27,875 bases of DNA, from the NCBI GenBank assembly GCA_002298995.1, contig DBMO01000036.1, positions 1 to 27,875 of the forward strand. Reading direction: 5' to 3'. The notes under the pieces are model-generated. The model ran no database searches. It was not told where the DNA came from and worked only from the letters and a program-made list of their open reading frames with translations. Every line of letters begins with the position of its first letter. The first letter of the stretch is position 1. The position numbers and the translations under genes are program-made. Shown here piece after piece: positions 6,782-14,147 of this stretch. This DNA comes from Desulfarculales bacterium UBA696 (GTDB lineage Bacteria; Desulfobacterota; Syntrophobacteria; Syntrophobacterales; Syntrophobacteraceae).

Positions 6782-7553
6782 TGCTGTCCCGATAGTGCTG
6801 GAGAAGGTAGCGGTAGATTTCCTTGCCGATTTCAACTCCGGTCTGGATGATCTCCGGCCCGTACTGGCGGCCGGTCGGAGTTCGGAAAGTTTCGATTATG
6901 CTCACCGTCCCCGACATTCCCCAGGGAAATCTTTCGATCAGTTCGCGCGGACAGAGGCCCTGGTTGTCGGCCATGTGCCAGAGCGTGTGAGTAAACGTAT
7001 CTGCGCCCCAGCGGAACTTATCAGCATCGTAGAGGCAGTCGCTAACGAGCTGGACCCACTCGCGGGGGCCTTTGGCCTGAGATGAGGTCCCCTCGGCGAC
7101 GAAGGCCTCGTGGTTTCTTATCGCGTTGCTGATGCAGCCCGTCTCGTTTTTGCTAAGATGGGGAAAGTGCTTTAGAATTTCTTCCGCTCTCTCGGCCCCG
7201 CACTCGGCATGGTTTTCCTCGCCCCGGCAGATGTCGTGAAGCAGGCCCGCGAAAATCCCGAGCACCATCAGCCGCTCGACAGCCATGGGCTTCATTTTTG
7301 CCGAATCCATCTCTATAAAGAGCAGGACCGCGGCGTCGATGCTGACCCTCGTGCTGTGGTAGAGTCCGTGCCCGAGCGCCTCATTGAACTGGGGCTCGAC
7401 GATGGCGCGCAGCCTGAGTACGCCGGGGTGGCGAAAAAAGAGCTTTCTCGCGATGGAAACCGGGGCCTTGAACCGGGTATAAAATTCCGGAACAGGATGC
7501 TTCGAGGCTATCCTCTCCGCTTCGCGCTGCAATTTCCGGATAGTTTCATTCAT
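6771..7553 (-). CDS. HD-domain phosphohydrolase-like protein
   Basis: A 260-aa protein with an HD-type metal site: H66 (GHGLYH), H106-D107 in LLHDICRG, H115 (EENHAECGA), H148 (IRNHEAF) and an aspartate in CLYDADKFRWG (D176/D178). The order matches HD phosphohydrolases acting on phosphoester or nucleotide substrates; I cannot name the substrate. The YDADKFRWGADTF segment is typical of stand-alone HD proteins in sulfate- and metal-reducing bacteria. AAGGG lies upstream of the ATG at 7553. It overlaps the P1-peptidase gene downstream, so the two are probably co-transcribed. Confidence 0.85.
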   Translation of the reverse strand: MNETIRKLQREAERIASKHPVPEFYTRFKAPVSIARKLFFRHPGVLRLRAIVEPQFNEALGHGLYHSTRVSIDAAVLLFIEMDSAKMKPMAVERLMVLGIFAGLLHDICRGEENHAECGAERAEEILKHFPHLSKNETGCISNAIRNHEAFVAEGTSSQAKGPREWVQLVSDCLYDADKFRWGADTFTHTLWHMADNQGLCPRELIERFPWGMSGTVSIIETFRTPTGRQYGPEIIQTGVEIGKEIYRYLLQHYRDSNDK

Positions 7554-7625
7554 CCCGCAGCCCTTGGCAGTTGGCTTGGATCACAGTGGTGCGGTCCATC
7601 GAATGATCGTTTCAGGTTTGGATCG

Positions 7626-7651
7626 AAAAAGCGTCATTCCCGACGGGAATG
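7626..7651 (-). terminator. Rho-independent terminator after the small hypothetical gene
   Basis: Read on minus, an 8-bp perfect stem CATTCCCG/CGGGAATG (7651-7635) is followed by acg, c and a five-T run (7630-7626). It lies about 100 bp downstream of the 7753-8010 stop and upstream of the HD gene. The loop is very small (one base), so efficiency is uncertain. Confidence 0.5.
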
Positions 7652-7752
7652 CTGCGTGGAAACTTGGTCGCCGCTCAAGCCCGCCACGATGAATCGGTTA
7701 AGCAGCCGGTCAAGCTTGGTCACCCCCCTCAAACCATGCAGCGGGACTAATG

Positions 7753-8010
7753 TTACAGCAGGCTATATTTTTCCGCAATAAGCCTCCTGAACCGCGGAGT
7801 ATAAACGAGGTCGAAAGTTGCTTCCTTTCCCGGGAAAAGGTTGACAGCATGTTTCTTAACCCCCTGCACGACCGCCTGGGCTTCGTCTATGGGCATTGGA
7901 GTCTGGGCGATGAGAGCGAACGAAAAATCAACAAGCCTTCTGAGATGCCGGATCTTCTTGTCTTCTTCCTTTATTTCCGCATCGGTGTATTTGCGTTGGT
8001 TTTGTTCCAT
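7753..8010 (-). CDS. Small charged protein of unknown function
   Basis: An 85-aa protein that I do not recognise. The N-terminal 25 residues are highly charged and helical (KYTDAEIKEEDKKIRHLRR). A DFSFALIAQTPMPIDEAQAVVQGVKKHAVNLFPGKE segment follows, then TFDLVYTPRFRRLIAEKY. There is no signal peptide, membrane segment or cysteine. GGAAGGG six bases upstream of the ATG at 8010 supports expression. The gene is divergent from the flavodiiron protein (166 bp between starts) and followed by a likely terminator, so it is probably monocistronic. Confidence 0.7.
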   Translation of the reverse strand: MEQNQRKYTDAEIKEEDKKIRHLRRLVDFSFALIAQTPMPIDEAQAVVQGVKKHAVNLFPGKEATFDLVYTPRFRRLIAEKYSLL

Positions 8011-8176
8011 GAAAATCCCTTCCGGTTTTTCCGGCCTACCGAACTCAAAAATTTGACGAGGCCGGAAAAAAGTTTATTTCTGGAAGTATAGCATGTAAAT
8101 TTTTGACCGGCGCGGTTATCATCCGTGGATAAAGCCGTCGCGAGCGTTGATCTGAAACCCTGTTACGGAGATGCTG

Positions 8177-9373
8177 ATGAACCCTGTCGAGATCAAGAAG
8201 GACATATACTGGGTCGGTGTGCTGGACTGGCATATCAGGGATTTTCATGGTTACTCAACCCCGAAGGGGACGACCTATAATGCCTATTTGGCAATGGATG
8301 AAAAGATCGCCCTCTTCGATACGGTAAAAAAGCCGTTCCTCAAGGAATTTGTCGCCTCGCTCAGCCGGATAATCGATCCGAAGCGGATAGATTACCTGAT
8401 TGTAAATCACGTCGAGATGGACCATTCCGGGGCGGTCCCCGAGATGATTGAACTGATACAGCCCGAGAAGGTCTTTTGTTCCCCGATGGGAAAGAAGGCG
8501 CTGATTCAGCATTATCACCGCGAAGACTGGCCGTTCGAAGTTGTGGAAACGGGCAAAACTCTGAGCCTTGGCCGAAAGAGCGTCAGTTTTTTGGAAACCC
8601 GCATGCTGCACTGGCCTGACAGCATGATGTCGTATATTCCTGAAGAAAAGCTGCTGCTCTCGAGCGATGGTTTTGGGCAGCACTGGGCCACGAGCCAGCG
8701 GTTCGACGACGAAGTGGACGCGGGCGAGCTGATGAAACACGCAGCCAAGTATTACGCGAATATCCTGATGCTCTTTTCGCCGCTCGTGCGAAAACTTCTT
8801 GCCAAGGTGGCGGAACTCGGGATCGAGATCGACATGATCGCCCCCGACCACGGGCTTATCTGGCGCTCGGACCCCGGCTCGATCATCGAAGCCTACGGCC
8901 GGTGGAGCAGGCAGGAGAGCACGCGCAAGGCGCTGGTTATCTACGACACCATGTGGCAGGCAACCGAGTCGATGGCCTACGCCATTAGCGAGGGGCTGAA
9001 GGCCGAGGGCATCGATTTCAAGCTGTTCAACCTGAGGCTGAATCACCGAAGCGACGTCATGACCGAGGTGCTCGACGCCGGTGCGCTGGTTCTGGGCTCG
9101 CCCACCCTCAATAACGGCATGATGCCGACCATGGCCGATCTCCTGTGCTACATGAAAGGTCTTCGCCCGACCGGCAAGATCGGCGCTGCCTTTGGTTCCT
9201 ACGGCTGGAGCGGTGAAGCGGTGAAGCAGATAACCGAGGCCATGACCGAGATGAACATGCAGGTCGAGGAAGGCGTCCGCGTGCAGTACGCCCCACGAAA
9301 GGAAGACCTCGACAAGTGCTTTGAGCTGGGAAGGCAGATCGGCCGTGCAATGAACGCGGCGCAATCGGCCTAG
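8177..9373 (+). CDS. fprA: Flavodiiron protein (A-type flavoprotein, FprA family)
   Basis: A 398-aa flavodiiron protein with an N-terminal metallo-beta-lactamase-like domain and a C-terminal flavodoxin domain. Diiron ligands are all visible: H78, E80, D82 and H83 in HVEMDHSG, then H145, D164 and H225. The FMN-binding domain runs from about residue 250 (LVIYDTMWQATESMA) to the end, with GSPTLNNGMMP and GSYGWSGEA loops. Family members reduce O2 to water or NO to N2O, protecting anaerobes. There is no fused rubredoxin, so an external electron donor is needed. GGAG sits six bases before the ATG at 8177; the ATG at 8171 is too close to it. A candidate -35 (TTGACC, 8103-8108) lies upstream, but the -10 is weak. 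Confidence 0.95.
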   Translation: MNPVEIKKDIYWVGVLDWHIRDFHGYSTPKGTTYNAYLAMDEKIALFDTVKKPFLKEFVASLSRIIDPKRIDYLIVNHVEMDHSGAVPEMIELIQPEKVFCSPMGKKALIQHYHREDWPFEVVETGKTLSLGRKSVSFLETRMLHWPDSMMSYIPEEKLLLSSDGFGQHWATSQRFDDEVDAGELMKHAAKYYANILMLFSPLVRKLLAKVAELGIEIDMIAPDHGLIWRSDPGSIIEAYGRWSRQESTRKALVIYDTMWQATESMAYAISEGLKAEGIDFKLFNLRLNHRSDVMTEVLDAGALVLGSPTLNNGMMPTMADLLCYMKGLRPTGKIGAAFGSYGWSGEAVKQITEAMTEMNMQVEEGVRVQYAPRKEDLDKCFELGRQIGRAMNAAQSA

Positions 9374-9406
9374 AATACCGTCCCGGCCTAGAGTGAAAGC
9401 CTTCCG

Positions 9407-9829
9407 ATGGAAAAACGGCCTATAAAGGTTCTTTTTCTCTGCTACGGAAATACATGCCGGAGCATTCTGGCAGAGGCCCTTGCGCGCCATTACTGGGGAG
9501 GCGACATCGAGGTCTCATCGGCGGGCATAGCGCCGTATGGACACATAACCGAGCACACTCTTGAGGCCCTCGGGGAAGCCGGCATTTCGGCCGAGGGCCT
9601 CTACTCGAAAGGCCTGCGTCAGGTCCCGCTGGAAGAAATTGATTACATAGTGGATCTAACCGGAATGGATGTCCGTGAAGTCATTCCACCCGCCTTTTCC
9701 GGCAAGCTGATTTCGATTTATATCCGCGACCCCTTCGGTCACGGCCTTGACGAGTTCAGAAGAACCAGGGAGGAATTAAAGAAGCTCGTTACCGAAGAGC
9801 TGCCGAATTTGCTATTGGCAGGGAGCTGA
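9407..9829 (+). CDS. Low-molecular-weight protein tyrosine phosphatase-like protein
   Basis: A 140-aa LMW-PTP/ArsC-type phosphatase fold. The P-loop CYGNTCRS covers residues 12-19: nucleophile C12, R18 and S19, preceded by the hydrophobic strand VLFL. The acid-base aspartate is D108 in RDPFG. GNTCRSI instead of the commoner GNICRSP leaves tyrosine phosphatase and arsenate-reductase-like roles both possible; neighbours show no arsenic genes. It lies 33 bp after the flavodiiron gene on the same strand, so the two may be co-transcribed. The Shine-Dalgarno is weak. Confidence 0.85.
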   Translation: MEKRPIKVLFLCYGNTCRSILAEALARHYWGGDIEVSSAGIAPYGHITEHTLEALGEAGISAEGLYSKGLRQVPLEEIDYIVDLTGMDVREVIPPAFSGKLISIYIRDPFGHGLDEFRRTREELKKLVTEELPNLLLAGS

Positions 9830-9833
9830 GCTG

Positions 9834-10124
9834 ATGTTCTGGCAATTTATTCTCATGCTGCTCATCGTCTATCCCATTGTCCTTTTTTTCTCTATTCTCA
9901 GCGAGGTCACCTATAGGAGGCGACCAGTAGTAGATGTCAGAAGAGACTTACGCATAATTTGGCGAAAGGCTACCATCATTTATGCTGTTTTTGCTGTTTC
10001 ATCCTTTTTGTGGTTTTTTGTGCTCAAATTGCCTGATGAAGTTACTTCTGACGTATTTAACAAGAGGGTCGTGGAAGGTTTTGGAGAATTTGTTAGTTGG
10101 ATCAGCTCTATTTTAATTTGGTAA
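9834..10124 (+). CDS. Small two-helix membrane protein, unknown function
   Basis: A 96-aa hypothetical protein. Two hydrophobic segments are seen at about residues 2-22 and 47-66, separated by a strongly basic loop (TYRRRPVVDVRRDLRIIWRK), which suggests both ends are periplasmic by the positive-inside rule. The start lies four bases after the phosphatase-like stop, with GGGAG eight bases upstream of the ATG, so it probably belongs to the same transcript. It is AT-richer than its neighbours. No family is recognised. Confidence 0.6.
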   Translation: MFWQFILMLLIVYPIVLFFSILSEVTYRRRPVVDVRRDLRIIWRKATIIYAVFAVSSFLWFFVLKLPDEVTSDVFNKRVVEGFGEFVSWISSILIW

Positions 10125-10161
10125 AATGGGTTGCATCGACAGTGCCCCTGCCCTTATGTAT

Positions 10162-10260
10162 CCCTTTCAGGGAAGTTCCCATAAGCGACACTCTTCCCAG
10201 GGTGGCGTCCCGCGCGACGCGGGACTGACCCTGGGCTGGATTATGAAGCCCTTTCAGGGC
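10162..10260. repeat. Composite palindromic repeat element
   Basis: ccctttcaggg at 10162-10172 recurs at 10249-10259. Between them lies a large hairpin: outer arms cccagggt (10196-10203) and accctggg (10228-10235), inner arms gtcccgc (10207-10213) and gcgggac (10219-10225), loop gcgac. The design of short CCCTTTCAGGG boxes around a CCCAGGGT stem resembles dispersed palindromic repeats seen in many environmental genomes; copy number in this genome is unknown. A separate palindrome, agcctgccgcaggct, lies at 10311-10325. Confidence 0.6.
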
Positions 10261-10269
10261 AGATTTTTT
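10248..10269 (+). terminator. Terminator after the small membrane protein gene
   Basis: GCCCT/AGGGC stem with a ttc loop (10248-10260), then ag and a T-run at 10264-10269. It is placed to end the fprA-phosphatase-membrane protein transcript. It is also the right-hand part of the composite repeat. Confidence 0.55.
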
Positions 10270-10351
10270 CTACAAACCGGAATTATCGAAGCTCCAAGGG
10301 CGGGCTGTCCAGCCTGCCGCAGGCTACCATTACCGCTCTTGTTTACTGTTA

Positions 10352-13300
10352 TCAGGCTTTGCTCGCGCGCGGGATTTCCGGTTCGGTTTCTCTCTGCTCG
10401 CCCTCCATGGTTTTTAGCCATCCCGAGATGCCCATGTCGAGGATTTCTTCGGCGCGGCGGATGTCCAGCCTGTATTTTTCCGGAATGAACGAAACCGAAG
10501 TGCTGTATATCCCATCTTCTTCAACCAGGAAGGGGCACTCGCGCAGGAGTTCGTCACTGAGTTTGGCCAGGTGGAGATAGGCCTTTGCCACCAGCTTGCG
10601 GCAGTCGCTTATCTGAACGTTTTCAACCGTGCAGCAATTGGCAAAAAACCTTATTCCGAAAAACGATTCATCAATTTCAAAATCACTCGACCTCAAGCCC
10701 TCTCTTCTAAGGAAACTCAGCGGGGCGATTACCGACATCCGCAGGGGAGGCTTGCCCCGTTCGGTGTGTTCACTCTTGGTCTCATTTATCAGGTCGAGCA
10801 GGCATTGTGTTGAAGGATCGAAATCCACAAACCTCAATTTGTCCCCGGCCTCGGGGAGCTTCTCCATTATTTCTTCCCGAACGTCGCTTCTCACCAGGAT
10901 TGTGCAGCCGTAATCCTGGTCGCAGAAGCCCGATTCCACTATCCCGGAATCGGCTTCCTCCGGATTGTCGAGGTAAATCATTCGCAGTCTTTTAAACGGC
11001 ATCGCCTCATTTCTTCTTAATTCCCCGGCGGCAGCTTTCGCATGTTGCTCGAAGGCCTCATAGAGCGACTCGATCTCGTCCTCGTCGATAAAGGCAATGT
11101 CGGCGGCCTGCACTATGTCCTCGACGGCTATTACCTGGAGAACGTGGCGCGTGTAGTCGAAAGGTTCATGATTGGACTTCCACTCCCGGTATGTGAGTAT
11201 CTGGAGTTCCTGTTGCAGCGCTTCCGGGAGCCTTTCCATGCCCTCGTTTCCGTACAGGTTTTCCTTCGGGATGATCAGGGTCTTGGACCCCGCCGCGTAA
11301 GCCGTTTCGAGCTTTACCCCTACTCCGCCGATGCTGGTAATCCTCCCCTGGGTGTCCACTTCGCCGGTCATTGCCACGTCGCGCCGGATTCGGCGGTTCT
11401 TGAAAAGCGAGGCCAGCGCCAGAGCGATGGCGCCTCCTGCCGAAGGACCATCCTTCTTGGTCGATCCGCCCATGAAGTGCAGGTGGAAGGGGATGGTCAT
11501 TCGCCCGGCGTCTATATCCAGTTCTTCGGATCGGTGCAAAATGGCGGTCGAAGCGACTTTTCGGCTCTCGTCCATTACCCTTTCTATGTTGCCGGTCGTA
11601 TGGACCATGCTCATGTAGCTGCGCTGGGCCCCGGCCCCCTGGGCGATCGGGGTTACCTGTATCGGGATTAGCGATCCGATCCCGAGTTCCATGTTTACTC
11701 CCAGGGCCATCATTTCCCCGACCCTGTCGTCTTCGTTTATCAGGCGCGGCTTCAGAGGTTCTTCAAGGTACTTTTTGACCTTGGTCAGGGTGAGGTTTAC
11801 GTCGCGCTTGCCCTCGCCCATTATCTCCTTTCGCTGTACACGCAGGAAAAGGGTGCGGATGATGCGCTCCAGATCGCGCACGCCGGCCTCGAAAGTGTAG
11901 TTCCTGATCAGGTGGCGAAGGATCTCGGTTTCCTCCTCGGGGTCGAAATAGATCTCCTCGGCGGCAATCAGGTAGCGGTCCCGGATCCGGTGGAGGAGAA
12001 AATCCCTTGCTATCGAGATTTTTTCTTCGACGCTGTACCTGTCCAGGAAAATCACTTCACAGCGGTTTATTATCGCGGCCGGGACGTTATCGATGCTGTT
12101 TGCGGTCAAAATGAAATGACAATTGGACAGATTGACGTCCACCGTGCTCTGCGTGTACTTGTCATGGAAGAGGTGGTTCTGTTCGGGATCGAGAATTTCG
12201 AGCAGGGTCGCTATTGCGATCTTCTCGGTCTTGTCGGCCTCGTCCATGATGAACATGCCGTTCATTACACCCATTTTTATGAGGCCCTGGATGATGGGGC
12301 CGGGTTTGGATCCTTCGTAGGTGAAGCCGTAGCCCCGTATATCCGCTTCATCTTTCATCCCGCCCAGCGAGAGCTTGTGGTAGGGTATGCCGAGGTTTCG
12401 CGCTATCGATATGGCCATCGAGGTTTTGCCCACCCCCGGCGGCCCCACGAAGAGCAGGGCGCTCCCCGTCCTGTTCCATGATTTTTTTTCCGATTCCCTG
12501 AAGTGCTGATAGCGCCAGATGAGGTTTGCGAAAAAGTCGCAAATGATCTCCTTGGGTTTCTTTAAACCATAGTGGGACCGGTTGAGGCCGTCTTCGAATT
12601 CTTCCGGCGATACCCAGATGCGCTTAATTCTGCCCCAGGGGATGGCAAGCAGGGTCTCGATAAGCTCGGTGTACTTGGCGCCGCTTTGCCCCGCCGCATT
12701 CATCTTGTTTTTCTCGATCAACTCGACCACCGAACGCGGCACATCGGGGTCGCCCCTCGCTTCTTCGATCCGCTCCTTGAGGCTCTTGGGCTGCTGGGCC
12801 ATGCTATCTGGCCGGCCCTGCCTGCTTATCGAGGCCGGCTCCTGCCCGGCTACGTCAGAGGGCTCCACGAATTCCTCCAAATTCCTGCTGAAGACTTCAA
12901 ACAACCTGGGAACGCTCTTGTCCTCGATTAAACGTTCCGGTATGTCGAGTTCTTTGAAAAGAGTCTCAAGTCCCCACCGTCTTTTGAATTCCCTGAAAAG
13001 CTCGATGCCCTGGTCCGGATCGTTGCTGATTGCTATTGCAAAAAGTCTCAATACTTTACGAAGGCTTGCGGCCTTTCTTACCAGGGGCTGGCGCTCGTCG
13101 AGCCCGTCACGATAGCAGCGGTTCAACACCCTCGTTTTTACATCCTTATCCAAATCCCGGAATACATCGGGCAGGAATCCTCCGGGAAGAGCCGCCACAC
13201 TCCGGATAAAGGCGGAAAGTATGCGCCCCATCTTGAAATCGCACCGGGCATCCTCTTCCTTGCCGTCCATCAATTCGAGGTAGCCTTCCCCCACAATACC

Positions 13301-13825
13301 GTTTGTTGGGTCAGCGAGGGCGGCGCGAAGCGAGGTATATGTCTTGGAATCGCTCTCGGCAAGGCCTCGGGCAAATTCGATATCGGAGCGTATGACTTCG
13401 GCTTCGCTCTTGTCGGGAAAAAGAATGTGCTCGAATTGGTGTCTGAGGAAAAATTCCGTAAACGCCATCATTTTTCGCTCTTCGTTAATCCTTCCACCGA
13501 GGAGTTCGAGTCCCGGTCTTACGGGCAGGACAAAAGCAAGGTAGTCGAAAAACTTCTCGTGAATCAGGATTGTCCAGGTCTGCTGTGTGCGCACGAGCAG
13601 GGAGGGAAATCCTATCCTGTTTTCCGCGTCCTCTATCCGGCGGAAAAAGAGAGTTTGCCGGATATTGGCGAGCTGAACCAGGTTCACCCCCCGATTATTT
13701 CTGAAAAATGGGATCGTCTTTTGGCCCACAATGGTCTGGAAAGCCTGGAAGACCCTCGATATCGTCTTGTCATTTGGTGCAGGGAGGTTCTTCAGGATCT
13801 TGTGGTCGAGCAAAATTGGGATCAT
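10352..13825 (-). CDS. Oversized Lon-like ATP-dependent protease
   Basis: A 1157-aa Lon-family (S16) protease; bacterial LonA is about 800 aa. The AAA+ module shows Walker A GPPGVGKTS (residues 461-469), SLGGMKDEADIRGYGFTYEG (486-505) and Walker B FIMDEADK (to 532). The peptidase domain has the dyad S795 (DGPSAGG) and K838, 43 residues apart as in E. coli Lon, so it should be active. About 400 N-terminal residues do not resemble the usual Lon substrate-binding domain, and about 245 C-terminal residues (from 912, with cysteines at 968, 974, 1064-1065 and 1075) are extra. GGAGGG eight bases upstream supports the ATG at 13825; the frame extends to a TTG at 13870 with no Shine-Dalgarno. It is divergent from the ClpX-like gene, so a shared proteolytic role is plausible. 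Confidence 0.9.
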   Translation of the reverse strand: MIPILLDHKILKNLPAPNDKTISRVFQAFQTIVGQKTIPFFRNNRGVNLVQLANIRQTLFFRRIEDAENRIGFPSLLVRTQQTWTILIHEKFFDYLAFVLPVRPGLELLGGRINEERKMMAFTEFFLRHQFEHILFPDKSEAEVIRSDIEFARGLAESDSKTYTSLRAALADPTNGIVGEGYLELMDGKEEDARCDFKMGRILSAFIRSVAALPGGFLPDVFRDLDKDVKTRVLNRCYRDGLDERQPLVRKAASLRKVLRLFAIAISNDPDQGIELFREFKRRWGLETLFKELDIPERLIEDKSVPRLFEVFSRNLEEFVEPSDVAGQEPASISRQGRPDSMAQQPKSLKERIEEARGDPDVPRSVVELIEKNKMNAAGQSGAKYTELIETLLAIPWGRIKRIWVSPEEFEDGLNRSHYGLKKPKEIICDFFANLIWRYQHFRESEKKSWNRTGSALLFVGPPGVGKTSMAISIARNLGIPYHKLSLGGMKDEADIRGYGFTYEGSKPGPIIQGLIKMGVMNGMFIMDEADKTEKIAIATLLEILDPEQNHLFHDKYTQSTVDVNLSNCHFILTANSIDNVPAAIINRCEVIFLDRYSVEEKISIARDFLLHRIRDRYLIAAEEIYFDPEEETEILRHLIRNYTFEAGVRDLERIIRTLFLRVQRKEIMGEGKRDVNLTLTKVKKYLEEPLKPRLINEDDRVGEMMALGVNMELGIGSLIPIQVTPIAQGAGAQRSYMSMVHTTGNIERVMDESRKVASTAILHRSEELDIDAGRMTIPFHLHFMGGSTKKDGPSAGGAIALALASLFKNRRIRRDVAMTGEVDTQGRITSIGGVGVKLETAYAAGSKTLIIPKENLYGNEGMERLPEALQQELQILTYREWKSNHEPFDYTRHVLQVIAVEDIVQAADIAFIDEDEIESLYEAFEQHAKAAAGELRRNEAMPFKRLRMIYLDNPEEADSGIVESGFCDQDYGCTILVRSDVREEIMEKLPEAGDKLRFVDFDPSTQCLLDLINETKSEHTERGKPPLRMSVIAPLSFLRREGLRSSDFEIDESFFGIRFFANCCTVENVQISDCRKLVAKAYLHLAKLSDELLRECPFLVEEDGIYSTSVSFIPEKYRLDIRRAEEILDMGISGWLKTMEGEQRETEPEIPRASKA

Positions 13826-14147
13826 AAAATACGCCCTCCGATGAATGTCCCCCAAGATAAATCGATTCAAGGACTAAGATGTTTCATCTGTAAAAAATAT
13901 ATGCACAAGGCGGGGTGTAATCCAGTCGGGGAACTGGGAACGGAAGACGGATGGCAAATAGCGGATGTGCGGGAATAGGTTCCATGATGGGTTTAGAATG
14001 GTGGGAAGTCGCGGACGCGCTGGTGTGGAAGGATTTTTGCATAAGATTCGACAATGCCATGATCTTGTTGCAAATCGGGGGAACTGTACTTAATATCATG
14101 AGTTGCAAATCAGTGGCGAAGTATTATCAAGACGGAAGGAGTTACTG
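13826..14147. other. Divergent control region between the Lon-like and ClpX-like genes
   Basis: No gene is supported in these 322 bp, which must hold promoters for both genes. A short hairpin AGATG/CATCT lies at 13879-13889. A sigma-54-like element at 14026-14041 points towards the ClpX-like gene. I did not see a CIRCE element or a good sigma-32 promoter. Confidence 0.7.
14026..14041 (+). promoter_or_regulatory. Sigma-54-like promoter element
   Basis: TGGAAGGATTTTTGCA keeps the GG-N10-GC spacing of sigma-54 promoters (consensus TGGCAC-N5-TTGCW), matching TGG, the central A and TTGCA. It lies about 107 bp upstream of the ClpX-like start. A single match in 320 bp could be chance, and no enhancer site or activator gene is visible nearby. 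Confidence 0.35.

Noticed and set aside
8255..9490. 411-codon open frame antisense to the flavodiiron and phosphatase genes
   Set aside because: It is a shadow of two well-supported genes, has no recognisable family or ribosome-binding site, and spans both of them.
13437..13451. HxxEH (residues 129-133 of the Lon-like protein) as an inverted zinc-protease site
   Set aside because: Only the five-residue motif is present; the downstream glutamate and fold of M16 peptidases were not identified, so I mention it only as a curiosity.
10352..13825. BREX phage-defence Lon-like protein (BrxL)
   Set aside because: None of the other BREX genes are present, the neighbours do not fit a defence locus, and the N-terminal and C-terminal parts give no support.
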